The notes beneath the pieces are model-generated. The model searched no databases. It was given only the letters and a program-made list of their open reading frames with translations, and had not been told where the DNA came from. The position numbers and the translations under genes were made by a program. From NCBI RefSeq assembly GCF_000384235.1, contig NZ_KB913033.1, positions 1,061,164 to 1,125,163 of the forward strand: 64,000 nt of DNA, given 5' to 3'. The DNA is from Hydrogenovibrio halophilus DSM 15072. GTDB lineage: Bacteria; Pseudomonadota; Gammaproteobacteria; Thiomicrospirales; Thiomicrospiraceae. The first letter of the stretch is position 1; the number at the start of each line of letters is the position of its first letter. This document shows, piece after piece, positions 8,214 to 17,598 of this stretch.

Positions 8214-9368
8214 TCAATTTCCCACCGAATGAAATCCCGGCAGCATCCACAGGTGACTGAACCAGCGAAACTGACCGTCGTCCGTCTGCTGGGTGCAGGC
8301 ATAGCGGTTGCGCGGCGGCGGGAGCGGGCGGGATTGCGTCATGGTGACGCTTTGGGCATAGTCCCAGTTCAAGGTCAGTGAATCGCCCTGTTGATTGAAG
8401 CATTGCAGGCGGTTCTGTTCGGCCTGGGTCATGGCGCTGTGAAAGGTCAGGGTCAGGCTGGGAGGGTTTTGTTCGACCAGGGTGTCGGCCGGCGTCAGGG
8501 TTTTGACCGGCAGGGGCCGGGTGTGGGTGATCAAACCAAAACGCTCCATGCCGCCAAACTCGGTATTGACCGGAAAGCGCAGCAAGGCCCCGCGATCGCT
8601 CTGGGCGTTGATGGCCCCGGAATGCTGGCTGACCCCGACATAGCCCATGTCCCGAATGGTCTGTTTCACGGCCAGCGAGTATTCGCCATAGGGATAGGCC
8701 AACAGCTTTGGCGGCGGTTCGGGCAGATGTTCCGTCAGCAGGGTCTGGGCGGTGTCGATGTCGTTTTTAAGGCGTTTTGACCAGGCCTGGTGGGTTTCGT
8801 CCGGGGTGCGCACCATGGTGTCGTGGGTATGACCGTGGTTGGCGATTTCAAAACCGGCGGCCTGCATTTCCGCCAGCTGCGCCCAGGTCATGTGCGAACG
8901 GTAATTTTGTTCAACCGGCTGGGTGTTGGCAAACACGGTCATGGCCCAGCCGCGCTTCTGCAAGGCCGGAAATGCGTAGGTGTAGACGCTGCGATAGGCG
9001 TCATCGGCGGTCAGGACCAGCGTTTTCTCCGGCAGAGCCTCCCCGTTTTCAAAGGCCTGGAGCACTTTGCCCAGAGTGCGCAGTTCAACCCCCTGCTCTT
9101 CCAGATAATCGAGCTGGCGTTCAAATTGCTCGGGGCGGATGCTGGTGCTGGCCGGCGTGTCGTCGGCAAAATGATGGTACACCAGCACCACCGCATGGGA
9201 TGAGCCATCGGTTTTGGCTGCGCCGGGGGATTCGGCCAATGGCGAAGACATGGCAAACAGCGCTGCCGGAGCCAGCCCTAACAGACTCAGTCCACAAAAA
9301 CGGAAAAACCGAAGGCTGAAAAAGCGGGTGACAAGACGTTTGAGCGAAAAAATCGTTGTGGTCGACAT
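8214..9368 (-). CDS. Polysaccharide deacetylase family protein
   Basis: A 384-residue exported protein with a hydrophobic N-terminus and a NodB-type deacetylase domain at about residues 60-280. Motifs seen are VLVYHHF near the domain start, LTADDAYRS (metal and catalytic Asp) and NHGHTHD (metal His), as in PgaB-like poly-N-acetylglucosamine deacetylases. A beta-rich C-terminal domain of about 100 residues follows. The ATG at 9368 has GGAGG seven bases upstream. It could edit a surface polysaccharide, fitting the neighbouring cyclic-di-GMP genes, though that link is inference. The dispersed palindrome at 8780-8791 encodes H-Q-A-W-S-K just after the NHGHTHD segment. Confidence 0.85.
   Translation of the reverse strand: MSTTTIFSLKRLVTRFFSLRFFRFCGLSLLGLAPAALFAMSSPLAESPGAAKTDGSSHAVVLVYHHFADDTPASTSIRPEQFERQLDYLEEQGVELRTLGKVLQAFENGEALPEKTLVLTADDAYRSVYTYAFPALQKRGWAMTVFANTQPVEQNYRSHMTWAQLAEMQAAGFEIANHGHTHDTMVRTPDETHQAWSKRLKNDIDTAQTLLTEHLPEPPPKLLAYPYGEYSLAVKQTIRDMGYVGVSQHSGAINAQSDRGALLRFPVNTEFGGMERFGLITHTRPLPVKTLTPADTLVEQNPPSLTLTFHSAMTQAEQNRLQCFNQQGDSLTLNWDYAQSVTMTQSRPLPPPRNRYACTQQTDDGQFRWFSHLWMLPGFHSVGN
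8780..8791. repeat. Dispersed palindrome ACCAGGCCTGGT
   Basis: A perfect copy within the deacetylase gene, preceded by TTTTG and read in frame as Q-A-W. Confidence 0.9.
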
Positions 9369-9491
9369 GGGGTCCTCCATGGATGGAGATCGGAGCAATT
9401 TCCGGGGCATGACAACTTCCCTGTTCATCCGTATGATATTGAATACTTTGAGTCCTTGGACTCACTTTATCAGGGTTGAAAGGAAAAAAGT

Positions 9492-10397
9492 GTGAAACAT
9501 GACGCGGGGCCATGGCAGACAGATGACATCGCAGCGACGGAAGTGGCGGCGTTCTGGCGTTTTCATGGCCAGTCGGCCCCGGAAGACCCCCTGGTATTGA
9601 GTTGGTCTCAGGTTTCAGCTCAGGCCGCTGAGCCTCGCCCGGTGCAATTGTGTCTGACCCATTCAGGGCAGACTCTTCAGGCGCAAATTCCTTCGTCTCA
9701 ATGGCCCTCGTCTGTGCTGCAAACCGGCCTGAACCGCCTGTTGGGGCAGCGCCAGCCGGTCATGGTCGCGCTGGAAGCCTTGCGGATTCTGGCAAGGGAT
9801 CAGGGCGTGACCCTGGACTGGCCCACGCCGCAACGACTGCGTCTGTGGCCAATGCCCACGCCATTCGAAGCCGGGGTGCGTGCCATTGTCAGCCAGCAGA
9901 TCAGCGTCAAAGCGGCCATGGCGATTCGAACCCGTTTGCTGGAAACCATGCCTTCGATTGATGGCGTTTGCACCTTTGCGCCATTGGCACTGCAACGGAT
10001 GTCGGTGAGCGAATACCGTGCCTGCGGCCTGTCGGCAAGCAAGGCGCGGGCGTTGCAGGCCCTGGCAGCTTCCGAGATTTTGCCCTGTGACTGGCAACCG
10101 GGGGCCTTAAGCGAGGCGCAGGCTGTGGAGATCACCCGTGATTTGATGGCCTTGCCCGGCATTGGTCCTTGGACGGCGCAATACGCGCTGGTGCGCGGAT
10201 TCGAATACGCGGACGCCGATCTGTCCGGCGATCAGGGCGTGCGTCTGGGTCTGCAACAATGGCGAAAACGGGCGGGCGACACGGCACCGGATCTGCCCAG
10301 TGTGTCTGAGGCAGGGCACTGGCTACAGGCGTTGGCTCCTTATCGCACTCAGGCCGCTGCGTTTCTGTGGTGGCTGGCTTCGGGGGACGCCGCATGA
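9492..10397 (+). CDS. AlkA-like HhH-GPD DNA glycosylase
   Basis: A 301-residue base-excision enzyme resembling DNA-3-methyladenine glycosylase II. The helix-hairpin-helix is in MALPGIGPWTAQYALVRG, followed about 15 residues later by the expected catalytic Asp in DLSGDQGVRLGL. The segment IVSQQISVKAA is also typical of the family. It would remove alkylated purines from DNA. The start at 9492 (after the 9368 divergent gene) uses GTG (GTGAAACATGAC), with GAAAGGAAAAA in front. Its stop overlaps the tsaC start as ATGA, so the pair is probably an operon. Codon use matches its neighbours. Confidence 0.87.
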   Translation: MKHDAGPWQTDDIAATEVAAFWRFHGQSAPEDPLVLSWSQVSAQAAEPRPVQLCLTHSGQTLQAQIPSSQWPSSVLQTGLNRLLGQRQPVMVALEALRILARDQGVTLDWPTPQRLRLWPMPTPFEAGVRAIVSQQISVKAAMAIRTRLLETMPSIDGVCTFAPLALQRMSVSEYRACGLSASKARALQALAASEILPCDWQPGALSEAQAVEITRDLMALPGIGPWTAQYALVRGFEYADADLSGDQGVRLGLQQWRKRAGDTAPDLPSVSEAGHWLQALAPYRTQAAAFLWWLASGDAA

Positions 10398-10978
10398 AGC
10401 GCATGAACCCCGTCAATCCCATCAGCGTCGATCAGGCCGTTGCCCAACTCAAGGCCGGAAAGGTGGTGGCCTGTCCGACCGAATCGGTGTACGGCCTGGG
10501 TTGCGATCCGTTTGATCGTCAGGCCTTTGACCGCCTGTTGGCGCTCAAGCAGCGGCCTTTGGAAAAAGGCGTGATTCTGATTGCCGCCGATGTGGAGCAG
10601 GTCGCGGCGCTGACCTGCCTTTTTGACCAGGCCTGGTCAAAAACGGTGCTGCAAAGCTGGGAAAGGCCTTTGAAACCCGGACAAAGCGCCACCACCTGGA
10701 TTCTGCCAGCCAGTGACCGGGTGCCGGACTGGGTCACGGGCGGGCGCGAGACGCTGGCGGTACGGGTCAGTCAGCACCCGGTGGTACAGGCGCTGTGCCG
10801 GGGATTTGGCGGGGCGTTGGTCTCCACCAGCGCCAACCTGTCGGGCCAACCGCCGATTCGAGAACTCGAAACTCTGGCCGAAACCTTTCCACAAGTGGAT
10901 GTGGTGGCGGGGGAATTGGGTCAGGCCGAACAGCCCTCTCAAATCTGGTGTGCCCAGAGCCTGACCCGGTTGCGCTGA
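10394..10978 (+). CDS. tsaC: Threonylcarbamoyl-AMP synthase
   Basis: A 194-residue YrdC/Sua5 family enzyme. It makes threonylcarbamoyl-AMP from threonine, bicarbonate and ATP for the t6A37 modification of ANN-decoding tRNAs. Family landmarks are VVACPTESVYGLGCDP, LALKQRP..KGVILIA, LAVRVSQHPVVQALC and LVSTSANLSGQPP. The start overlaps the glycosylase stop (ATGA). A perfect dispersed palindrome (10626-10637) encodes F-D-Q-A-W-S-K at about residues 77-83. In E. coli TsaC this stretch is a poorly conserved linker, and the protein here is only slightly longer, so the repeat appears accommodated in a surface loop. Confidence 0.93.
   Translation: MKRMNPVNPISVDQAVAQLKAGKVVACPTESVYGLGCDPFDRQAFDRLLALKQRPLEKGVILIAADVEQVAALTCLFDQAWSKTVLQSWERPLKPGQSATTWILPASDRVPDWVTGGRETLAVRVSQHPVVQALCRGFGGALVSTSANLSGQPPIRELETLAETFPQVDVVAGELGQAEQPSQIWCAQSLTRLR
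10626..10637. repeat. Dispersed palindrome ACCAGGCCTGGT with TTTT/AAAA flanks
   Basis: A perfect copy flanked by TTTTG on the left and CAAAA on the right, so the full palindrome spans about 22 bp (10621-10642). It is read in tsaC as F-D-Q-A-W-S-K. Confidence 0.92.
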
Positions 10979-10981
10979 AAC

Positions 10982-11812
10982 TCAGTTGGACGAGCGTTCG
11001 GCCTTGGCTTTTTCGTACAAAGGCATCACTCTCTTGGCGTATTTTTTCAGGTCCTTGATGCGGCTTTCATGCGCCGGGTGGGTGCTCAGAAACTCCGGCG
11101 GCGCGTCTTTGGACAATTTGAGCATCTTTTCCCAAACCCGCACCGCGCCATAGGGATCAAACCCGGCGCGGGCCGCCAGTTCCACGCCCATGCGATCGGC
11201 CTCGGTTTCGTGGGTGCGGCTGTTGGGCAAAATAAAGGTGGTTTGCACCACCATGTTTGAGGCATCCAATGCCGGGCCCTGAACGCCGCCCAGAATCTGC
11301 AACGCGGCCAGACCCACCTGACCGAGCATGGCCTGGGAGGCGCGTTCCCGACCGTGTTCGCGCAAGGCATGCGCCATTTCATGGCCCATGATCGCGGCGA
11401 TTTCGTCTTCGGTCAGTGCCAGTGTGTCAATGATGCCACTGTAAAAGGCGATCTTGCCGCCGGGCATGCACCAGGCATTGAGCTGGTCGGAGTCAATGTA
11501 ATTGACCTCCCAGTCCCATGCGGGGGCGTCTTCGCGGTAAATGTCGGTGTGCGGCACCAGACGCTCGGCAATGGCGCGCAGTTGCGCCACCCGCTTGGGA
11601 TCGGTGTTGAGCTGGCCTTCTTTTTCGGCCTCTTTGAGCACATCGCTGTAAGCTTTTCTGGCCCCTTCGGTCATCTCGTTCTGGGACACCAGCAGCATCT
11701 GCTCGCGCTCGATGCCGACGGCGCCTTGCTGTGTGGTGGTTGAGCAGGCTCCCAGGCTCAGAATCAGGGAGACGACCAGACCGGTGCGGGACAAAAAATG
11801 GAACGGGTTCAT
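10982..11812 (-). CDS. M48 family metalloprotease lipoprotein
   Basis: A 276-residue lipoprotein with a signal peptide ending in the lipobox LGAC, then a peptidase M48 domain. Zinc ligands are in GHEMAHALREH, and the third ligand is in the later ETEADRMG segment. This is the periplasmic/outer-membrane group that includes LoiP and YcaL of E. coli, which act in outer-membrane protein quality control. It converges on tsaC with a 3-bp gap. The ATG at 11812 begins a proper signal sequence, MNPFHFLSRTGLVVSL. The precise substrates cannot be inferred. Confidence 0.9.
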   Translation of the reverse strand: MNPFHFLSRTGLVVSLILSLGACSTTTQQGAVGIEREQMLLVSQNEMTEGARKAYSDVLKEAEKEGQLNTDPKRVAQLRAIAERLVPHTDIYREDAPAWDWEVNYIDSDQLNAWCMPGGKIAFYSGIIDTLALTEDEIAAIMGHEMAHALREHGRERASQAMLGQVGLAALQILGGVQGPALDASNMVVQTTFILPNSRTHETEADRMGVELAARAGFDPYGAVRVWEKMLKLSKDAPPEFLSTHPAHESRIKDLKKYAKRVMPLYEKAKAERSSN

Positions 11813-11883
11813 TGACAGTCAGCCCTCTTGGCGATCATGATTATGAGATCATTTTAAGGCAGGGCCGCCGCTTTTTCTATTAA

Positions 11884-13232
<1,349 letters not shown>

Positions 13233-13342
13233 AGCAAGTCGGGACGTGTCAACCGGTTTTCCAGTTTTGTCGGAAGCGTCCTCAGCGCGCCTTCTTTGTG
13301 ACGAAGTTCAGACAGGCCTGAAAGTTGTGTATGACAAAGCCA

Positions 13343-13367
13343 GGCAGCGCTGCCCCCAGTTTTTTTA
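13343..13367 (+). terminator. Possible Rho-independent terminator after hslR
   Basis: GGCAGCGCTGCC is a perfect inverted repeat followed within five bases by a run of seven T. The hairpin would have only a short loop, so efficiency is uncertain. The rest of the 13233-13444 gap holds no gene. Confidence 0.35.
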
Positions 13368-13444
13368 TTGACAATAGAGCAAATGAACGCTGTGATAGAA
13401 TTCTTGCTCAGGCTCATGTTTTTTTATAAAAATGAGTTTTGACT

Positions 13445-13663
13445 ATGAAAACATTAACGCTTCAAGTAAACGACGAAGTCAGTGATAAGTTTCTGTGGCT
13501 GCTGACGCATTTTTCACCCAATGAAATTGCCATTCTGGATACCGAAGACGGACTGGATGACGATGCTTTCCTGAGACGTGATCCGCAAATGGTCGAGAGT
13601 CTCAAGCAAGCCAGAAATGAGCCCGAGAGCAACGGGGTTTCCCTGGAAGAACTGGACTGGTAA
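13445..13663 (+). CDS. Putative antitoxin of a type II pair
   Basis: A 72-residue acidic protein starting MKTLTLQVNDEVSDKFLWLL. The N-terminus resembles a short beta strand plus helix suited to DNA binding, and the C-terminal half is acidic and probably disordered (SLEELDW at the end), as is usual for antitoxins that wrap the toxin. I do not place it in a named antitoxin family. The stop overlaps the toxin start (TAATG), the standard toxin-antitoxin arrangement, which is the main support for the call. The ATG at 13445 is chosen over an in-frame TTG at 13439. Confidence 0.7.
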   Translation: MKTLTLQVNDEVSDKFLWLLTHFSPNEIAILDTEDGLDDDAFLRRDPQMVESLKQARNEPESNGVSLEELDW

Positions 13664-13923
13664 TGTACCGGCTGATTTTTATGAGCCAGGCGCAGAAAGA
13701 CACCAGAAAACTGTCTGCATCGGGCTTGAAACCCAAGGCGATGACGCTGCTTTCGGTCATTGAAAAAGACCCGTTTGCTTATCCGCCTGCTTATGAGTTT
13801 CTGAAAGGCGACCTGAAAGGGTTGATCAGTGGTCGAATCAATAAACAGCACCGATTGGTCTATGAGGTGTTTGAGAAAGAAAAGGTCATTAAAATTTACC
13901 GCATGTGGACGCATTACCAGTAA
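13663..13923 (+). CDS. Txe/YoeB-type mRNA interferase toxin
   Basis: An 86-residue RelE-superfamily protein that would cleave mRNA on the ribosome. The C-terminal half has the family pattern: LKGDLKGLISGRINKQHRLV, then YEVFEKEKVIKIYRMWTHYQ, with the catalytic-type Arg/His and the terminal W-x-H-Y. It begins one base before the antitoxin stop is complete, so translation is coupled. It is one of three type II toxin-antitoxin modules in this window. YoeB itself is another Txe-type toxin at 36170-36433, and the two are clearly different proteins. Confidence 0.82.
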   Translation: MYRLIFMSQAQKDTRKLSASGLKPKAMTLLSVIEKDPFAYPPAYEFLKGDLKGLISGRINKQHRLVYEVFEKEKVIKIYRMWTHYQ

Positions 13924-14061
13924 TGAAAAAAGCGGTGCCAGTGCGCGAACCATTTTGACGAATCCCGTAACCATTGCGATTTGCCTTCTTCTGAAACCAC
14001 AGTCGAGCTAAAAATCCCCGTCACAATTGCGTAGGTTTTGTGCGAAGCCTGACATCGGTTC

Positions 14062-14070
14062 TGGTATAAT
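14062..14070 (+). promoter_or_regulatory. Extended -10 promoter for the polyene operon
   Basis: TGGTATAAT gives a perfect -10 box preceded by the TG of an extended -10 element, about 32 bases before the ACP ATG at 14102. No good -35 box is seen at 16-18 bp, which is acceptable for an extended -10 promoter. It probably drives the rightward 14.1-19.9 kb genes. Confidence 0.55.
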
Positions 14071-14101
14071 CCGACCGCTTTAAATTAACCGAGGCTTGCC
14101 T

Positions 14102-14362
14102 ATGACTCCCTTACAATCGGAATTGGCGCAAATGATCATTGACGCCGTCAATCTTGAAGACGTGACGCTGGAGGAGATCGATCCCAATGCGGCCATTTTC
14201 AATGACGGTCTGGGACTGGATTCCATCGATGCGTTGGAAATTTCTCTGGAATTGAACAAACGTTATGGCATCAAAATCAAAGCCGGCGATAAAAATGTCG
14301 GCGACGTGTTTGCGTCCATTGCCTCGCTGGCGGATTATGTGGACGCCCACCGCAGCCAATAA
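14102..14362 (+). CDS. Acyl carrier protein
   Basis: An 86-residue ACP with the phosphopantetheine attachment serine in GLGLDSIDALEISLEL. It would carry the growing polyene chain as a thioester in the cytoplasm. It opens the rightward arm of the pigment cluster and precedes the adenylation-dehydratase gene by 12 bp. Aryl polyene clusters commonly have two ACPs; only this one is in the window. The ATG at 14102 is used, since the longer frame would need the upstream TTG at 14096. It resembles ApeE/ApeF-type carrier proteins, but I cannot say which. Confidence 0.92.
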   Translation: MTPLQSELAQMIIDAVNLEDVTLEEIDPNAAIFNDGLGLDSIDALEISLELNKRYGIKIKAGDKNVGDVFASIASLADYVDAHRSQ

Positions 14363-14374
14363 GCCGTTGGTGCT

Positions 14375-16060
14375 GTGAGCGTGAGTCATGCACCCCCTTC
14401 TTCCGACATGATTGCAGAGCACTTGCATCAAGCGTTGTGCGCTCACACGGTGCTGTTTCGTTGTTTTGACCAGGCCTGGTCAAAAAACCGGTTGTTGGCT
14501 CTGGCCCATCAGGTGGCGCAGGCGCTTCCGGACAATATGGCGGTGATCAATCTGGCACAGCATCGCCCGACCTTTTTTGTGACGCTGCTGGCCGCGGCCC
14601 TGAAAAAAGTGCCCGTGGTTTTGCCGCCCAATACGGCGCCCGAGACTTTGAGCACACTGGCGCAGACACTGGCGGACACGCACGGTCTGAACACGCTGAC
14701 GGTGGAGGACGACCGTTTTGCGCCGGTGATGTCTACGCAGCCGGGGGCCGCAAGCCTGACCCGAAAACAGGCCGAAAGCGTGTTGGCGCAGGAAATCTGG
14801 CTGTATACCTCCGGTTCGACCGGGCAGCCCAAACGGGTGGTGAAAACCTGGGGCCAGATGCTGACGCTGGCCCGCCAGGCGCTGGTCAATCTGCCCGGGA
14901 CTGATGCCGAAACGACGCTGGTGGCGACGGTGCCCAGCCAGCATATGTTTGGTCTGGAAACCACGGTTTTCTGGCCGTTCGTGTCGCAGTGGCAGGTCTG
15001 GGCGGACCAGCCGTTTTTTGCCGAAGACATTGCCGAGCGGATGCAGCAAACCGCTTGCACAAGCTGGCTGGTGTCGACCCCGCTGCATTTAAGCAAGCTG
15101 GCGCAGTTTGATACGGTATGGCCGACGGCGTTTGAGCGGGTCCTTTCCGCCACCGCGCCTTTGACTCAGACGCTGGCCGATCAGGTGAGCCGCCGCTTTG
15201 GCGTCCGCGTCTGCGAAGTGTATGGCAGCACCGAAACCGCCTCCATTGCCTGGCGTGAGCGCGAACGGGAAGCTCCCTGGCGTTTGTATGACGGCAATCG
15301 GTTGCAGCCACAGGCCGAAGGCATGACGGTGGAGATCGGTCCTTTGCAGGCCTCCTTTGTTTTGCAGGATCGTCTGCAGTCGCTGGATGCGCATCATTTT
15401 GCGTGGCTTGGGCGGGAGCAGGACCTGGTGAAAGTGGCCGGAAAACGCACCTCTCTGGCGTACCTCAATGAGCGCCTGAAGGCGCTGGACGGGGTCAGGG
15501 ACGGCGTGTTTCTGCTGCCTTCGGTCGGTGAACGCCTGACGGCGCTGGTGGTCTCAGATCGGTCGGCGTCGGAAATCAAGCAGGCGCTGGCCAGGAGCCT
15601 GGATCCGGTGTTTGTGCCGCGCCCTCTGCTGAAAGTGGCCAGCCTGCCCCGCAATGAATTGGGAAAAATTCAATATGAGCGTCTGAAAGCACAGGTGAAT
15701 GCGCTGATGTCAGATAAAGATGACGAAAATCCGCTGTCCTGGTCGTTTGCCATTTCGGCCGGGCATCCGGCGATGCCGGGGCATTTTCCGGGGCATCCGG
15801 TGGTGCCGGGCGCACTGTTGCTGGCGCAGGTGGAAAAATATCTGGTCCGTGAATGGCCGCAGGGCTTTCTGGCCGAGGTGCCGGAAACCAAATTTCTGCA
15901 AACCGTGTTGCCGGACACCACGGTCACTGTCACGCTGACGGCGGAAAACCGGGAAACCCATCGCGTGGGCCGATTTGAAATGGTGCTGGCAGACACGGGC
16001 CGACCCTGTGTTCGCGGCAGACTGATCTGGCAGTGCCACTCACCGGTTCACCCACTATGA
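14375..16060 (+). CDS. Adenylation (AMP-ligase) - dehydratase fusion
   Basis: A 561-residue fusion. Residues ~20-445 form an AMP-binding acyl/aryl ligase with the P-loop-like YTSGSTGQPKRVVKTW near residue 145 and the EVYGSTE motif later. Residues ~455-555 form a hot-dog dehydratase with HPAMPGHFPGHPVVPG near 463, like FabA/FabZ or ApeI. In aryl polyene pathways the ligase (ApeH-like) loads the aromatic starter on ACP and ApeI-like dehydratase removes water in each cycle; here both are one polypeptide. The start is GTG at 14375. The palindrome at 14469-14480 encodes C-F-D-Q-A-W-S-K near residues 30-37, before the catalytic core. Confidence 0.85.
   Translation: MSVSHAPPSSDMIAEHLHQALCAHTVLFRCFDQAWSKNRLLALAHQVAQALPDNMAVINLAQHRPTFFVTLLAAALKKVPVVLPPNTAPETLSTLAQTLADTHGLNTLTVEDDRFAPVMSTQPGAASLTRKQAESVLAQEIWLYTSGSTGQPKRVVKTWGQMLTLARQALVNLPGTDAETTLVATVPSQHMFGLETTVFWPFVSQWQVWADQPFFAEDIAERMQQTACTSWLVSTPLHLSKLAQFDTVWPTAFERVLSATAPLTQTLADQVSRRFGVRVCEVYGSTETASIAWREREREAPWRLYDGNRLQPQAEGMTVEIGPLQASFVLQDRLQSLDAHHFAWLGREQDLVKVAGKRTSLAYLNERLKALDGVRDGVFLLPSVGERLTALVVSDRSASEIKQALARSLDPVFVPRPLLKVASLPRNELGKIQYERLKAQVNALMSDKDDENPLSWSFAISAGHPAMPGHFPGHPVVPGALLLAQVEKYLVREWPQGFLAEVPETKFLQTVLPDTTVTVTLTAENRETHRVGRFEMVLADTGRPCVRGRLIWQCHSPVHPL
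14469..14480. repeat. Dispersed palindrome ACCAGGCCTGGT with TTTT/AAAA flanks
   Basis: A perfect copy with TTTTG on the left and CAAAA on the right, near the 5' end of the ligase-dehydratase gene, read F-D-Q-A-W-S-K. Confidence 0.92.
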
Positions 16061-16078
16061 GGTTCGTTTGAGGAAGCC

Positions 16079-17005
16079 ATGTCGCAGAATTGGACCGAGC
16101 AAAAAGAGCGTAGCAATCGTTTCTGGCTGACGCTGATCCGACGTCTGGCACTGACGCTGCCCAGGTGGCTAGTCAAACCGCTGCTGTATCCGATTGTGGC
16201 GTTTTATTGGCTGATTTCACCCTTACAACGTCAAGCTTCGCGCCATTATCTGTCACGAGTGTTGGCGCAGCCGGTTCGTCCCTGGCATACCTATCGACAT
16301 TTTCTGTGGTTTGCGATCACCATTCTAGATCGGGTCTATTTTCTGACTGGGCGCTGGTCAGCTTTCGATGTGTCTTATGAACACCTGGCAGAATACAAAG
16401 CGGCCACCCGCAAAACAGCACATTTGCTTCTGGGCGCGCACTTTGGCAGTCTTGACGCAACGCGTACCCTATCCCAAGACCGGCACGACCGTCCGATCAA
16501 GGTGGTGTTGAAGGTGGACCAGAACGCGCAACTGGTGGCGCTGTTGAACGAACTCAATCCGGGGATGGAAAACAACGTTCTGCCCTATCGCGGCATGGAA
16601 ACCATTTTTGATATTTATCAGACGCTGCAGGACGGGCAATCGGTGGCGATGCTGAAGGACCGCCCGGTGGGAGACGAAACCACTGTGCCGGTCACGTTTT
16701 TCGGCGACACTTTGTGCCTGCCGATTTCCGGTTTCAAGCTGGCCAAACGTTTTCGGATTCCCTGTATGGTGTTTTTTGGCCGTTATCAGGGCGGCAACCG
16801 CTATCGGGTCAGCAGTGAGATACTTCCGTTTACGCCGGACATGAGCCTGCAGCAGATGGCGCAACTGTATATGGACAAGGTGGCCGAACAATGTCAGCAG
16901 GCACCTTACAATTGGTTTAACTTTTACCCTTACTGGTCTGGCCCGTGTTCGGACACGGACGCCAACGCCATGTCGGTGAAGGGGTCACTTGAGGAAAGGC
17001 CGTGA
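16079..17005 (+). CDS. LpxL/HtrB-type acyltransferase
   Basis: A 308-residue membrane-associated lysophospholipid/lipid A acyltransferase-like protein. A hydrophobic N-terminal segment (LVKPLLYPIVAFYWLIS) precedes the acyltransferase domain, whose HX4D/E catalytic motif is HFGSLD. The later MLKDRPVG and NWFNFYPYW segments are typical. Aryl polyene clusters carry such a gene, thought to move the polyene chain to a lipid or glycolipid acceptor in the membrane. It follows the ligase gene by 18 bp and overlaps the LolA-like gene by 4 bp, so it is within the operon. The acceptor is not known. Confidence 0.83.
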   Translation: MSQNWTEQKERSNRFWLTLIRRLALTLPRWLVKPLLYPIVAFYWLISPLQRQASRHYLSRVLAQPVRPWHTYRHFLWFAITILDRVYFLTGRWSAFDVSYEHLAEYKAATRKTAHLLLGAHFGSLDATRTLSQDRHDRPIKVVLKVDQNAQLVALLNELNPGMENNVLPYRGMETIFDIYQTLQDGQSVAMLKDRPVGDETTVPVTFFGDTLCLPISGFKLAKRFRIPCMVFFGRYQGGNRYRVSSEILPFTPDMSLQQMAQLYMDKVAEQCQQAPYNWFNFYPYWSGPCSDTDANAMSVKGSLEERP

Positions 17006-17598
17006 GTTGTTTGCGACGATGGGTCACATCCATTTCGGGCTTGGTGTTTGGGCTGCTTTGGGTGAGCTCTGTGTTCAGTGAGGCACCCAACTCCCTGACG
17101 GGATTGCTCGCGCATTGGCCGGAACCGAACGACGTTACCGCATTTGAAGAAATCCGTTATGATCATCTGCTGGACCTCTCTACCCGCTATCAGGGAGAAT
17201 TGCGTTATCAGGGAGCCGATTGGGTATCGATGCATTACCATGCGCCAGTGGAAGGTTTCTGGCAATTGAAAAACGGCCAGTTTGAACTGGTGTTTCCGGG
17301 TCAGTCGCTGTCACGACCTCTGGCTCAGATGCCGGAAGTTGCGGCCATGATTCGCCCTATGCAATTTTTGCTCTCCGGTCAGTTGGAAGCGGTCAGGCAA
17401 GACTTTGACGTCAGCTACACCGACATGGCAGAAACGACGCGCTGGCAACTGCTTCTGACGGCAAAAACCGTTCTGACCACCGGCCCGCGCCGAATCACCA
17501 TCCACGGTCACTGGCCTGAGGGGGCACCGCCCCGGGTGACGACTGTGCGGATCGACATGACCAGCGGGGACTGGCGCAAGCTGGTGCTGAACCCATGA
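17002..17598 (+). CDS. LolA-like lipoprotein carrier protein
   Basis: A 198-residue exported protein with a signal-peptide-like N-terminus (WVTSISGLVFGLLWVSSVF). The rest resembles the LolA/LolB fold: a beta-rich core with RYQGELRYQGADWVSMHY and GQFELVFPG. In aryl polyene clusters a LolA-like protein is encoded beside the MMPL exporter and is thought to shuttle the hydrophobic product across the periplasm. The GTG start overlaps the acyltransferase stop by 4 bp, and the gene overlaps the MMPL gene by 4 bp, so translation is coupled on both sides. The assignment rests on context and weak similarity. Confidence 0.7.
   Translation: MSCLRRWVTSISGLVFGLLWVSSVFSEAPNSLTGLLAHWPEPNDVTAFEEIRYDHLLDLSTRYQGELRYQGADWVSMHYHAPVEGFWQLKNGQFELVFPGQSLSRPLAQMPEVAAMIRPMQFLLSGQLEAVRQDFDVSYTDMAETTRWQLLLTAKTVLTTGPRRITIHGHWPEGAPPRVTTVRIDMTSGDWRKLVLNP

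Noticed and set aside
13368-13401. TTGACA with TAGAAT as the promoter of the first toxin-antitoxin pair.
   Set aside because: The spacer is 22 bp, too long for a standard sigma70 promoter.
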